NCBI GenBank assembly: GCA_018417955.1
Contig: JACTVC010000001.1
Location: 2,790,001-2,854,000 of the forward strand
Length of the DNA stretch: 64,000 nucleotides
DNA from: Laccaria trichodermophora
Taxonomy: Eukaryota > Basidiomycota > Agaricomycetes > Agaricales > Hydnangiaceae
Reading direction: 5' to 3'
Shown: in pieces, positions 37,407-50,181 of the stretch
How the letters are laid out: each line of letters starts with the position of its first letter
Position numbering within the stretch: position 1 is the stretch's first letter
Made by a program: the position numbers and the translations under genes
Notes under the pieces: model-generated
What the model was told of the DNA's origin: nothing
Databases searched by the model: none
The model's input: only the letters and a program-made list of their open reading frames with translations

Positions 37407-38762
37407 GTGTTGCCGTGGCTCGGCTAGCCGCAAGCCGGCTCACTGAACTGGTGGCTTTTGCCGGTTCCGGTTTGTGGATCACTTGAAAGCTGATCAAGTC
37501 CAGTTCAGCTCGGCTTAGTCGGTGGCTTTGAACCGGTTATAGCCAGTAAATGGTTGCCACAATTGATGACTCGCGCATTAAGTAGAATGAGGTTAAATTT
37601 GTAATAGAATTTGAGACAAATGTAAGTAATATATATTGAACAAGCTATCAATCCTCGTCATCCTGTCCAATAACATGAATTACCTCATCAATATCTATAC
37701 CATCCTCCATAATTTCTGAAGTTAGCTTCCCTAACAAATCCACTGAATCTTCGTTGTCATCTGCGTAGTACTCAAGTTCGTCTTCTGTGACAGCCCATCC
37801 CTCCGTAAAGTTTAGCCATTGCTGCTTGAGCGAAAACTTTAACATTTGAAGCGCCTCCATTAGAACAGGGTGGATTCGATTTCGCCGCTTTGTATCAGTT
37901 TTGGCACTGGATGAAAAAACACGCTTGGAAGGAACCGAGGATGCTTGAATGGGCAAATAATCTAATGCCATCGCGTACAATATTGAATGAGTTTTATCAC
38001 TTATCTACAAAAAAATCAGTGGGGCAAATTAGAAAATAGTGAGACTATACTTACTGCCCAAAACCCTACAATATCTGTGCCACACAGTGAGAGTGGCCCA
38101 TTTTCGTACAACTCAAATTGTTCTTCAATGCCTTGGACCTGCTGCAAAGAAGCACCTGTAACGTCCATCATATCTTCGAGCCTGTATTGTCCAGCTAAAT
38201 CATGCCAGCTTCACCTCTGTTGCTGTGAGGCTGCTCTACCAGGTGTAGGTTGTTGAACTTGTCCATGAAGACAGTCATGGTATTTTCGCATCTGCAACAA
38301 GTATATTAGGTTACTGTCACTGTAACAAACTGAGACACTTACGGTATTTTTTATAATTATGGTGGCCCTGGCAACGTAATTAGGCTCCCAGTGTTGTCGA
38401 ATCCATGACAATCGTATTGAGGGATTGAGAACTGATGATGTCAAGTTATTGAATGATCTATGAATTTGAACCTTAACTCACACATCGCAATAACGTAGGC
38501 AGGCAAATCATCCATTTTCTTGTAGTAAGTTGTTGCCCAGTCAATACCGATATCTGTCCATCAGGCCAAGCGGGGGTGTGCTGTCCCAAGTTGTTCCCAT
38601 GCTGTCATGAACATTTCGAATGCAGGAATTGCGCCTGATAAAACGGGAGTGCGCTCTTTCAACATAATTTTCTGCACTTGATGAGGTACCTAAGAAAAAG
38701 ATTTAGCCTCAAACAGGTATCAATATTAGAGACATACACCCAGTACAATCTCAAAATCCTGG
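37407..38762 (-). mobile_element. hAT transposon, 3' half only
   Basis: The left tip TAGTGTTGCCGTGGCTCGGC is followed by GGCT/GCCGG-rich subterminal repeats and then the 3' end of a hAT transposase on the minus strand. The 5' half is missing: the sequence is cut at 38763 by the next element, and no continuation was recognised beyond 46682. Confidence 0.7.
37648..38695 (-). pseudogene. hAT-family transposase, C-terminal half
   Basis: Pieces in order on the minus strand: VPHQVQKIMLKERTPVLSGA..PAFEMFMTAWEQL (from about 38695), ..DIGIDWATTYYKKMDDLPAY, VLNPSIRLSWIRQHWEPNY, RKYHDCLHGQVQ, ..DMMDVTGASLQQVQGIEEQF..GTDIVGFWA, ISDKTHSILYAMALDYLPIQASSV (the last written here in part), then PSKRVFSSSAKTDTKRRNRI. 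These are the insertion domain and C-terminal dimerisation region of hAT transposases. A TGA at 38213-38211 (Arg to stop, CGA to TGA) and a TGA after HPRLA near 38570 interrupt it. Introns at about 38032-37999 and elsewhere are GT-AG. Inactive and truncated. Confidence 0.85.
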
Positions 38763-39409
38763 CACTTCAGTCACCCACTGCCAACTGACTGTTAGTCATG
38801 CAAACTCCAGGTATACTACATGACTAAAAGTCATAGACTATATCTATATTCTATATATATATGGGTCATCAAAAGCCCTGAAATCTAAAATATATTCTTG
38901 AGCCATGGACCCTGAAATGTCACACAAAAATTATAATGTCTGTGTCACACCACCAAAATATATTTTGCAAGTGAAATGCAGTAAGGATATATTTTTGGTG
39001 AGTGGACCCTGAAATGTCACTGTCACACCTTAGAAATATATTTTTGCCCTGGCTTGGCCTTAGGATATATTTTGTGAAACAGATGTGGTAAGGATATATT
39101 TTTCTGGTCCGTAGGGGTGTCAGGGGTCCTACTTTCAGCAAAAAACTTGTGATTTTTTTGCTGTCTGGGGTATATATTCAGGAAGATTCTGCAATGACTT
39201 CCAGGGGTTTTGGCACTATGTCTGGCTTGTGCTCCCAGTATGTAGGTAGAAATAAGGGGCATCAATAGCATCTGTGATATATCTGAGTTGCTTAAGTATC
39301 ATCCACTTTCAACCACACTATGAATACAGTTCACATTACAGATTCATTCATTCTCCTTTAACAATTTTGGGCCTCAATAACATGGATGATTCACTTTGAA
39401 GCTATTCAG

Positions 39410-39830
39410 TCCAAGATTACATCTGTATTACCATCTCCTGCCAGACACACCCCTGCATGTGATATCAAACATCTCTCCCAACCCACTTTCAAAAACCAGA
39501 GTTCACAAAGTTCTTCTTCTTCTCTCTCTAGTTGCACCTAATCTGCATACCCCACCCACATCTGTATTACCATCTCCTGCCAGTCAAACCCCTGCATGTG
39601 ATATCAAACATCTCTCCCAACCCACTTTCAAAAACCAGAGTTCACAAAGTTCTTTGCTCTTTCTCTTTTTCTCTCTTCAGTTGCACTGATCTGCATACCT
39701 CACCCACATCTGTATTACCATCCCTTGCCAGTCAAACCTCCGCATGTGATATCAAACATCTCTCCCCCCCATTTTCACAGACAAGAGTTCACCAAGTTCT
39801 TTGTTGTTTCTCTCCTTCTCTTTCTTTCTC
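39410..39830. repeat. Three direct repeats of ~141 bp
   Basis: ACATCTGTATTACCATC.. starts near 39419, 39560 and 39707, each running through CATGTGATATCAAACATCTC to AGAGTTCAC.AAGTTCTT. The unit is pyrimidine-rich at its 3' side. Non-coding. Confidence 0.85.
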
Positions 39831-39947
39831 CCTCTTCTCCTCTTCTCCTCTCCCTGCCTTCCTCCCTCTTTCTCTTGACTCTTCATTGTAAATTTATCGA
39901 CAATGAATTCCATTCTCCTCTGACAAATTCTGTTCACCAATGTCATA

Positions 39948-40583
39948 CAGTGTTCTGGCACTCCTTCGGACAGGCTAAGGACATTCCCATTTTGTAGTGG
40001 CCACACAGGAAAATAATTCATTCTGACTTGACATTCCTATTTACCAATACATCTTCTCTGTAATTCCACATTTTTGGGATAAACAAAGCCTGGAACATGA
40101 ATAGATACACTGTTTAAGAAAATGGGCAAAATGTCACAAAATTCACTCCTTCAGACACTATGTGACACTGCCAAAAAGTGTGGGAGAAATCAGCTTATGG
40201 CCATATGGTGCAGTCACATTGTCGATGTTCAGTATGTGCAACATTTCCTCTCCCCTCATTTTCCCCCTGAATGTCCCAATTCTTTTATTAATACCTTTAC
40301 AGTAGGGTTTTATATCTATAAATTTTTTTGCTATATGGGTGGTTCATCAAATCTGAGCAAAATCTAAGATTAGCATAGTAGCCTTTCACAATTTGATCAC
40401 TTTCAGTATAATTCACTCATAGCACCTTGAGAACTTTGCCAATTAATCCAATTTTATATATACATGACCTCTATACCTATTTACAGACATATGCCAAGTT
40501 TGATGATGAGTGATGTTAATCTGCATGAGTTAGAGCCAAGTGTCTGAAGGAGTGATAGTGTCTGAAGGAGTGCCGGAACACTG
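39948..40583. mobile_element. 636-bp MITE nested in the 7.9 kb element
   Basis: CAGTGTTCTGGCACTCCTTC at 39948 faces GAAGGAGTGCCGGAACACTG ending at 40583. Subterminal copies of CACTCCTTCAGACAC (40145) and GTGTCTGAAGGAGTG (40541, 40557) are also inverted. CAGTGTTC-type tips are common in hAT MITEs, but I saw no clear 8-bp duplication. Confidence 0.6.
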
Positions 40584-40669
40584 TACACTAAATCCTGAAC
40601 CAAGATCTATTTTTCAACCATAACATGAATCCAGATGCATAATTTCTGAACTATATCATGAATATTTTA

Positions 40670-41005
40670 ATTAGATGCTGAACCAAGATATATCTTTCCA
40701 CTTTATCTTGAACAAGGATATATTCACAAGACATGTATCACAATTATATCCTGACCTAGGATATATTTCCAACAAGATACTGAACCAGGATATATTACCA
40801 ATACATATTTTCAAGCTATATCCTGAACAAAGATATATTCAACAAGATATTGAACTAGGATATATTACCAAGATATATTCCTAAGCTATATCTTGAACAA
40901 AGATGTATATTACCATACTATATTTTTCAATTCCTAATCCACAATATATTTCTTAACAACCAGAATATAGCTTTCAACTATATCTTGCAGAAGACAAAGG
41001 TGCAA
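40670..41005. repeat. A+T-rich GGATATAT repeat cluster, copy 1
   Basis: Repeats of TATATCTTGAACAAGGATATATT and relatives, ending in CTATATCTTGCAGAAGACAAAGGTGCAAATTATTGAAT (given in parts: CTATATCTTGCAGAAG, ACAAAGGTGCAA). A direct copy lies at about 44510-44755. Confidence 0.7.
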
Positions 41006-41754
41006 ATTATTGAATGAAACTACATAGATTTACATTACTACAAAGACCATTAAATACAGAAAAGAAGAGAGGGGGAGGGGGTTGGTGGGCAATAGGGATA
41101 GGGGAAAGGGTTGGTAGGCAATGATGGAGGGGGGGAAGAGGTTCTAGGCAATGAGGGAGGGGGTGAGGGGGTTATAGGCAATAAGGGAGGGGTGCCAGGC
41201 AATAAGAGAGAGGGGGAGGGAGTGCTGCAAGTGAGGGAGTGGTGTGCAGTGGGAGGGAGTGAGAGAGAGGGAGAGGGGAGGGGGAGGGAGTGGGGGAATG
41301 GGAGGGAAAGTGAGAGAATGGGGAGGGAGTGAGGGAATGGGGGGGAAGGAAGGGTATGGAGTGATGGAGGAGGGAGGGAGTGATGGGGAGAGGGAGGGAG
41401 GGGGAAGGAGTGATGGAGGGGGGAGCTCCCCTGGGCTCGTCATTGCTTGTGTCCATTCAGGCGGTCGTTTCGTTGGCGGGCGGTCGCCTTCGTTTGTGGG
41501 CGGTTGTAAATGTTCGTGGGTGGGTCGCCCTCGTCTCGTTGGTGGGCGCTCGTGGACGTTGGCGCGGCTGGCGTGTTCGTTGGTGGGAGCTCGTGGTCAT
41601 TGGTGGGAGCTCGTGGTCGTTGGTGGGCGCTCGTGGTCATTGGTGGTTGTCCATGGGTGTTCGTCTTCGTCCATGGTCCACCACCCACACCTTCATCCAT
41701 CATCGTCTTCGTTTTTAGGGCAGTCGTCGTGGTCCGCCAGGCGAAACAAATACA

Positions 41755-41817
41755 ACGAACGACGACATCGGTCGTCGTTCGTCGTCTGGTTGCCACGTCG
41801 CAGCTAGCGACGTGGCA
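41755..41817. repeat. Twin dyad in CGT module, copy 1
   Basis: Dyad 1: ACGAACGACGAC (41755-41766) with GTCGTCGTTCGT (41771-41782), 12-bp arms and 4-nt loop. Dyad 2: TGCCACGTCGC (41791-41801) with GCGACGTGGCA (41807-41817), 11-bp arms and 5-nt loop. The same pair is found at 50182-50246 and, degenerate and on the other strand, at about 43475-43535. Confidence 0.75.
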
Positions 41818-42304
41818 CCTCATTGGTGTCAGAGGGGAAAACGCCGGGGTGGTAACTACTTACCAGGCTGGGTACGGCACAACCTCGTCACCATCGTCCT
41901 CGCCTGCCGTCGATCTCCTTTGATGACGTGTGTTTGCTGGGGGTTGGTGACATGGCGCTGCCGCGTCGTTCTTGTGGTGCCAGGGTGGTTGTAGTTGGTC
42001 CGTGACGACATTGTGCGTCGTCAGCATCCTTGTTGCGTTGCGGTGGGTGCGCCATGGGCATGTGCGTCGACTTTCGTGGGTCGTCGTCGATTTTCGTGGA
42101 CGGTGGCCATTTGTGGGTTGTTTGTTGCACGGTCGTTGTCGGTTTGGGCAGCCAGGGTTATTTGCAGTGGTGGGTTGCGTGACCTGGCATGACGGCGACG
42201 TGGTGGTGAGGTGGAGTCGTTGGCGTTGACCGTGTGATGGTGAAGTTGTGGGCTGAAGAGAAAGGTTACAGAGTCACATTCTGTGACGTTGTTCATCTGT
42301 AGTG

Positions 42305-42560
42305 GCAAAGATTCTGAGACTACAAAAGTTTATAGTCTCAAAAAGCTGGTATTACAAAATTTTATAATGAAAAAATTGAACAGTACAAGCTTTTGTAATG
42401 AAAAAAAGGAGACTACAATTTTTGTAGTCCCAAAAAGCTGGTACTACAAAATTTTGTAATGATGAAAGAAGATAATACAATTTTTTGTAGTTTTTGTAGT
42501 CCCAAAAAGCGAACACTACAAAATTTTGTAATGAAAAAGGCAAATTTTGGTAAGTAGACA
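42305..42560. repeat. ACTACAAAA / TTTTGTAGT repeat cluster
   Basis: Five imperfect units with TACAAAATTTTGTAATGA and TTTTTGTAGTCCCAAAAAGC. Related units (AAAAGCGGACACTACAAAC) occupy the inner palindrome arms at 18.0-18.35 and 19.1-19.4 kb, linking the two elements. Confidence 0.65.
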
Positions 42561-44509
42561 TCTTTCCAAAGAGCATTGGGTTCGTTTTTTGGGAAACAGT
42601 TGCAAGAAATTAATGACAAAAAGAATGACACGACGGTTTAACGTTTAACGTTGATGGTCGGAAGCCGTTCCACGATGCGGATACAAGCAAGATGATCCCT
42701 AGAATGCTGAATACATCATTCATTATACATTTCACTTGGGACAAGGGGATCGCAGAGCTCACACAACCAGAGTTTCATCACCAATGCGAGAACATGCGTC
42801 TAATGTATAATAGCTGTAGTCGATCCGTAATTTCAGTTCAGAAACTGAGTCGTTGTCACCAGGAACACAAAAGATTCCTTCCCGTGGACTTCGATTCTTT
42901 GTCTATAATCTTCTTCTACATCTACAATGTGAACAGTGATGAGATTGAGTGATTATAAACCTGCACACGGTTTGGGGGCTATTCTGAGCATGCCTCTGCA
43001 TGCCTGCACAGAAGACGAATCGAACCTAATCAAACCCGTTCGCGGCGGCAGCAACAGGGTAGCCGTCCTGCAACTTGAACCCTGGAAGCGCTAGCGGCAA
43101 TTTTATGAAATACTTTCATGTAATATACATAACTGTGGGGACAGATCTCTCATTAGGTATAAATCTCTGTAATGAATACAAAGTTAATAGACTACACATT
43201 TAATCAGAAATAGTGCTATGGGCCGGAGCGTGAACTTGAACGTTTGAACCTGGTTTGAACGTTGATACCACAAGGTCACATGTTGTGACTTGTGACGTTA
43301 CTTCCCCACTCACCACCATCCTCTTCATCGCCCACAACCAACATGGCCACAACGCAACACGACCACAACAACGATGGACGACAACGACGATTTCCGTCGT
43401 TGTCATTACCTGGTGAGCACATACACCCATCTTCCCCCTCTTTCGTTTTCTGACAAGAATGCCAGGTGCCAGGTGCCACATCGCAACAGCGACATGGCAA
43501 CGAAACGATGAACGACGACATTTCGTCGTTCGTCGTTTTGCCCGTCCTTCATCCCGAACCAACAACAACCGTGCCACGTCAGCACGTTAGCACGACCACG
43601 TCAACACGACACATCACGACAACCACAGCACAATCACGTCACCACGACACACCACGATAACGACGACGACCACCCAGCAAACGACGACGACCGCCCAAAA
43701 CGATAACAACAAACGGCACCAATTGGGGAACGACGACGAGTGCCCACGAAAAATGACGTCCGGCGCACGCCACGACCCCAAAGCCATGAACAACCCCACG
43801 AGCAAGCCAGGTCACGTCGCAATCGGCGACGTTGCGATGATGGGACACGTACGGACGACAGACAACGACAACGACAATCATGTCGTTGTTGTTGTTGTAT
43901 ATTAAGTACGGTGAGCACGCCACCACCTCTATCAACATCCGCATAGCTAACCCAAGCGCACCGCCCACTTGGGTGGTCGACAGCTGGCACGCCTCCTCAA
44001 AGGGAAGGGCATTCCGCTCGCCGACCGCGTGCAACGATACGACGATATCCAACAAATGACGGATGGACGGAGACGCGCTGAGCGCTCACCACTATGAAGA
44101 CACGCCGAGCGCCCACCACCATGAAGACACGCTGGGCGCCCACCCCCACGAACGAAGATAAGTTCCCACTGAACCCTCACTCTTTTCCCCATTCCCTCAC
44201 TCTCCCAACCATAATCTCACTCCCTCCCTCTCTCCCTCTCCCTCCCCATTCCCTCACTCCCTCGGCCATTCCACCACTCTCCATTCCCTCCCTCCCTCTC
44301 CCATAACCTCACTCTCCTCTCCCTCTCCCTCACTCCATCCCCCTCTCCCTCACTTCCCAGCAATCCCCCTCTCTCATTGCCTGCCACCCTGTAGTAATGT
44401 AAACCCATGTAGTTATATTCAATAAATTGCACCTTTGGCTTGTAAAATTTACAGATATATCTACTATATCTTATATAGTGCAAAAATATATCAAAAAGAT
44501 ATCCTGGTA

Positions 44510-44755
44510 ATATATCCTGAAGCTCAAGCTATATGTTGAACAAGGATATATCTTTCAACTTTATCTTGAAGAAAGATATATATTCAACAAGATATTGAAG
44601 TAGGATATATTACCAAGATATATCTTTCAACTTTATCTTGAGCCAGGATATATTTTTCAACTATTCTTGAACCAGGATATAATCCAAGATATATTTCTTA
44701 ACAACCAGGATATAACTTTCAACTATATCTTGCAAAAGACAAAGGTGCAATTTAT
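44510..44755. repeat. A+T-rich GGATATAT repeat cluster, copy 2
   Basis: Direct copy of the 40.67-41.0 kb cluster, ending CTATATCTTGCAAAAG and ACAAAGGTGCAA. It lies outside the nested CGT module, so the two clusters flank it in direct orientation. Confidence 0.7.
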
Positions 44756-44982
44756 TGAATAATTGGTTGTTGAAGTGTTTGGAGAAAGCTGGGTATTCCG
44801 CTCACTAAACAAACAGTGATGGAGTTGTTTGTGATGGGGTGTTGATTTTCCAGACACAGCATGAAAACATATCTAGACTGCTGGGCTCTACAGTAGAATT
44901 ATGTTACTTGTCTTTCTGTGGTTCTTGAAAAATATATTTTGTAAACATTGTTTTTTTTTGCACTTGGCCAACTACATCAGCA

Positions 44983-46130
44983 TTGGATGTTATGGAAGGG
45001 GCTGTGGCAAGATAGCTTCAAGGTAGCAGCACTGTGCTGTCTTGAGGACAGTTTCATATGTTTCCGAACTTGTTGATGGAGAAGCACTCATATGGCAATG
45101 ACATGTCCCCACCTGAGGAAGAACTCAATTATGAGCTGACAAGAAGGGTCACCCTTTTCCAAAACAACCAGAAGTTGAACATCCATGTCAATTTACCAAA
45201 CACATCAGTGGATGTTATGAAAGGGGGGTGTGGCAAAATAGCTTCAAGGTAGCAGCACTGTGCAGTCTTGACAACAATTTCAGACATTTCCAAACTTGTT
45301 GATGAAGAAGCACTCATATGACATCACCATATAAGTCAATCATAAGTTAACACAAGAGAGCCACTGTAACGGACTATCTGTGTGTTAAATGTGGGAGCTG
45401 TCGATGAAAGTTGTATGGTGAGCTGGAATGGTAATGGTGTGAAGACCCAGCTGCGATCTCAGTCGCAACTTGGTCCAAAGATGGAGAAAAGAGACTGGAA
45501 GCAGGCGTATTCTAGTGGGGACTGTTATTACTTTGGAAATCCAAAGCTACAGCCCCTACTACCTCTTGGGAAATCCATGAGAGGCTGGATACAGATGCAA
45601 GAAAGGATATCAATGCAGATCAGATAAGATCTGCCCTAATCAACAGAGCTGGCACTTGCTCTCTTGAGTCTCAGTGACCTGATAATACACAATAACACTT
45701 GCCTATCAGAGTGAACTACGATAAAACACCTGTTCAAAGCAATAGATGCAGTGGTGGTAGAGATGTAAGAAGGTAAATTGTCACATGACTACTACTGACA
45801 AGTATGGAAGGGGGTCATGTGATGCAAATGCTAAGTTATGGAAAGTAATGATATAAAGGAAGGATAGGATCCCATATACCTGCTACAGCCACCCTCACAA
45901 CCAGAAGTTGAAGCTCCAAGATGGCATGTCAAAATTCAGCATTGGATGTTATGGGTGTGGCGAAATAGCTTCAAGGTAGTAGCACAGTGCAGTCTGATGA
46001 CAGTTTCAGACATTTCCAAATTGGTTTATGGAGAAGCACTCATATGACACCACCATGTCCCCACCTGAGAAAGAAGTCAATTATAAGTCGACAAGAGACT
46101 ATCACCCTCTTCCGAAACAAGCAGAAGTTG
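44983..46130. repeat. Three dispersed copies of a ~200-bp unit
   Basis: The unit (GGATGTTATG..GTGTGGCRARATAGCTTCAAGG, AGCACTGTGC, TTTCAGACATTTCCAAA, GAAGCACTCATATG, then CCACCTGAGGAAGAA) occurs at about 44983, 45208 and 45945. Reading frames inside are short and not conserved. Confidence 0.7.
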
Positions 46131-46775
46131 AATGTTCAAGATGGGTTGTTTGCCAGAAAGATCAGCATACAGATACTATTGATGCCCCTTATTGCTACCT
46201 ACATACAGGGAGCACAAGCCAGACATAGTGCCAAAACCCCTGGAAGTCATTGCAGAATCTTCCAGAATATATACCCTAGACAGCAAAAAACTTGTGATTT
46301 TTTTGCTGAAAGTAGGACCCCTGACACCCCTACAGACCAGAAAAATATATCCTTTCCACATCTGTTTCACAAAATATATCCTAAGGCCAAGCCAGGGCAA
46401 AAATATATTTCTAAGATGTGACAGTGACATTTCAGGGTCCACTCACCAAAAATATATCATTACTGCATTTCACTTGCAAAATATATTTTGGTGGTGTGAC
46501 ACAGACATTATAATTTTTGTGTGACATTTCAGGGTCCATGTCTCAAGAATATATTTTAGATTTCAGGGTTTTCGCTGACCCATATATATATAGAATATAG
46601 ATATGGTCTATGACTTTTAGTCATGTAGTATACCTGGAGTTTGCATGACTAATAGTCAGTTGGCAGTGGGTGACTGAAGTGTTGTGGCAGCAAAATCATT
46701 GACTTTCCCTCAAATCCATAGAAACATGGTGTCAGATTGTCAAAGAGTCATTTGAGCTTCTTGATGACAGCTTTG

Positions 46776-47096
46776 TGTAGATGTACGGAACTCAGAGTCA
46801 GACACAAAGTGATGACGACTGTATTGTTTAGCTACCTGTAGACGTACAGAACTATAGTAGAAGTAAATGTAAGTCTTGGATAAGTAAATGTGAGAAAAGA
46901 TCTCACCTCAGAGTCAGACACGAAGTGATGACGACTGAGGTGGGAGAAAATAAAGTTCGGGTTTATATATACGAAAAACGGTGGCTTGAGTAAAGACTGG
47001 TAAATAACGGAGGCAAAAGTATGGATAAACGCAATAGGAAATGCACAAACAGAACGTACGCGTAAACAGTGAGGTCACAAGGGGTCTCCTCTAACA
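46776..47096 (-). repeat. Copia 3' LTR (321 bp)
   Basis: Begins TGTTAGAGGAGACC and ends ..GTACATCTACA on the minus strand. Contains an internal duplication of the CTGTAGAYGTACRGAACT segment. Confidence 0.9.
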
Positions 47097-50000
47097 CTCC
47101 CCCAGACAACAAGGGACCTCTAGACGTCTAATTTGAGTGCTCTAATGAGCTTTTGGTGGGTGACACAGGGAAGCGGCTTGGTAAAAATGTTGGCGAGGTT
47201 TTCTTCGGACGGAATTTGAACGAGCTCGATCTCCCCCTCAGCTACTCCTTCCCTAATGTAGTGATGATGGATATCAATGTGTTTCGCGCATGAATGTCCT
47301 TTGGTATTAAGTGTGAGGGCGATGGAGGTGGCGTTGTCACCATGGAGCATGGCGGGGAATTTGTGTGTGAGTTCGATTTCAGACATGAATGAATACATCC
47401 ATAGAGCCTGTTGGGTGGCGCGGGTAAGCGCCATGTACTCTGCCTCTGTAGTCGATAACGCCACAGTAGCCTGATGCTTTGCACTCCAGGATACAGGTCC
47501 TCCGGCCATGGTAAAGATGTATCCTGAGGTGGATCGGTGTGTGTCGACATCTCCTGCGTAGTCGGCATCAATGAAGCCAATGGGATCAATGCTGCCTCCA
47601 CGGTGGTAAGTGATTTTGTAGTTGATCGTCCCCTTCAGGTATGCGAGGAGGTGGAGCATTGCTCTCCAGTGTGCTGGTCCAGGGTTTGCCTGAAAACGTG
47701 CGAGAATGCTGAGCGCATATGCAATGTTCAGGCGTGTAGTGACCTGCGCCCACATGCACGAGCCAAGAGCCTCACAGTATGGTTTATCGTTCATGAAGTG
47801 ATGGTCTTCGTCAGTTTTGGCACAGTCAGACTCGGATAGAATGGTTCCTGAGGGTAAGGGGGTGGACTTTGCATTGCAATCTAGCATCCCAAAACATTCT
47901 AGGATTCGCCGCAGGTAAGCTTCTTGGGATAAAGAAATCGCACCCGTTTCCTCATCTTTCTCCACTTGAATCCCCAAAATAAAACCCTGGTCCCCTACAT
48001 CTTTAATCTCAAAACACACCTCGAATTCCTTTTTCACTTTTTCTGCTCCTTCCTTCGTTGATGATGCCCCAAATATATTGTCAGTGTAAGTGCTGGTAAT
48101 CGTGTGTTCTCCGTTGATCATGCACGAATGAACGCATGGGTCTGCCTTCAACTTGTAGTATCCCAACGATTCGTAGGCCTTCGACATTTCGCCTTGGAAG
48201 TCGTATCCGCCCTGCATCATGCCGTATAGGGTTTTGACAACCCATAAGACCTTCTCTTCCTCCCCCTGGGCGACAAAACCAGGTGGTTGGTTCATGTAGG
48301 CAATACTTTCCATTCCTCCACTGATTCCTACCGGATTCTGCGGATTCCGGCCGGAATTGACAGGAATCCGACTGGAATAGACAGAAATTTCAGTACAAAT
48401 CTATACTTCTCGATTCCCCCTACAATTCCACGTTAGCTAGATGTCATATGACTTAATCTGCACTTATCAAGACCTCCTGAATTACTTGTGTAATGCAGTC
48501 AGTCAATCTATTATTCTATTCTATGCTGATAACTTAAACCTAGGAATTGCTTATGATATTCAAATTTGAACATAAATAATTCAGGTGTATTCACTAGAAT
48601 TACATGAGATTATTCTACTACAAAATTATCTTACTACATAGAGTGTTAAAGGGAGGGGGGAGGGATGGAGGGGAGGGGGAGAGGGGTGAAGGAGAGAGGG
48701 GTGATGGGAGAGGGGGTGATGGGGAGCAGCGTTGTGCCGGTTGCGCAACTGTTGTTAAAGTCGCCGACTGTCACTGACTGTGACTTTTCGCAACCAGACA
48801 CGAACGCGACTTTGCGGAGTGCCAGGGGTGTCCTCTTATATTATGTAATGCAGTTTTAGGTGTAGACACTTCTGAGATTTCGATGTTCGTTACTGTGCTC
48901 GACATTTACAGCTACATACATGATGGGCAGTGCATTGATACACTGATACATATTGATGAGAGATATTCATTGGGCATGTCATTTGCCTCACTTTTGACAG
49001 TATCACCCTCAGCATCAAGGACAAGAAGTTTGCACAAATCAACTTCATTCTGAGGCCTCACATTGCTCACTTGCTGTACTTAAGCTTTGATTCAATACGA
49101 GTTTGTGAAGTCGAATAGATCCTTTATGGTGGAGAGCGCGTCAGGCAAAGGTTCTGGCTTGGTTCTGGCAGGCTTTCTCACGATTTCCGGTCGGTGACTG
49201 TGACCTATGGTCGGTGACGCAGAACAATTGTCACAGAGGGGTTACACGCAAAATGGATTGTGGTAGACACAGAACACGATATAAAGGAATCTAAAACAGC
49301 GGTAGCTACAGAATATGATGTAGGAATCATTTTGCAGCGTTAGAAAACCGCGCAGTGCGATGTAGCGCTCGCCCAGAGGTAGGACCCCATGGCACCGCGC
49401 AAAGTTGCGAACGTTTGACTGTCGACGACTTTTGGTGACTCTCTCACGATTTACGGTCGGTGACTGTGACCTCAGGTCGCCGACCCGCACAACGCTGATG
49501 GGGAGAGGTGGTGGGGAGTGATGGAGAGGGGAGGGAGTGGTGGAGGAGGGAGGGAGTGATGGAGGGGAGGGAGTGAGGAAGAGAGGGGGGAGGGAGGGAA
49601 AGAGGGGGGGGAATGGAGAGAGAGGGGGCATGGAGGGAGGGAAGAGGGACAGAGGGAGAGAAGGAGGGAGGGAGGGAAGAGAGGGAGGGTGGATGGAGTG
49701 GTGGGGACTGATGGAGGGGGGACGTCGTCGTCGTCGTCCGTTGACGTGGGCGTTGTCTGCTAACGTCGTCGTCGTCGTCCGCTTATGTGGTCGTTTTCCG
49801 CTGACGTGGGCGTCGTCGTCCGCTGACGTGGGCGTCGTCGTCCGCTGACGTCGCTGTCGTTGTCCGTTGACGTGGGCGTCGTCTGTTGATGTGGTGGCGG
49901 TCCGTTGACGTGGTGGTGCGTGGGTCGTCTGTTCGCGTGGCCCTCCGTTGACGTGGTGGGGCGCTGACGTGCTGTCCGTCCCTCGTTGTGGGCGTGGTCG

Positions 50001-50181
50001 TCGTTGCGTCGCGTCGCGTTGTCGTTGTCGCGTCGCCGTCGTGTGGTGTTGTGGTTGTTGCGTTGGTCGCCGTCGTGTCGCGTCGTCGCGTCGTTGGGTC
50101 GCGTCGTCGTTGGGTCGCGTTTTGGTGAGTGTTAGCGGGGTGGGTTGGGATGGAGGAGGGGGGGGGACTCACCTTTGAATG

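Larger units (their letters stand above)
41015..44425. repeat. Nested inverted module: GAGGGGG ends and CGT/ACG cores
   Basis: The left edge (ACTACATAGATTTACATTACTACA, polypurine block 41070-41430, CGT block 41450-42200) is mirrored by the right edge (ACG block 43330-43880, polypyrimidine block 44170-44390, then the complement of TTTACATTACTAC). Between them are TTTTGTAGT/ACTACAAAA repeats (42310-42560) and non-coding DNA. Long frames across the CGT/ACG blocks are compositional. Confidence 0.65.
38763..46681. mobile_element. 7.9 kb TIR element without transposase
   Basis: Terminal inverted repeats of about 520 bp (38763-39285 and 46160-46681) match closely and start CACTTCAGTCACCCACTGCC. The first 15 bases are the same as the tip of the 27 kb KDZ element, so it probably belongs to the same superfamily and could be mobilised in trans. 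The TIR interior carries repeated TGGACCCTGAAATGTCAC and AATATATTTT motifs. The interior consists of nested repeats only. The flanking 8-mers (AATCCTGG left, TTGTGGCA right) do not match, so either the duplication has decayed or the copy is a recombinant. Confidence 0.7.

Noticed and set aside
41144..41456. Pro/Leu/Ser-rich frames in polypurine blocks
   Set aside because: Low-complexity translation of GAGGGGG repeats.
43200..44055. Overlapping frames in the ACG block
   Set aside because: Present on both strands; composition-driven, no domain.
49783..50172. Thr/Arg-rich frame on the minus strand
   Set aside because: ACG-repeat translation inside the transposon.
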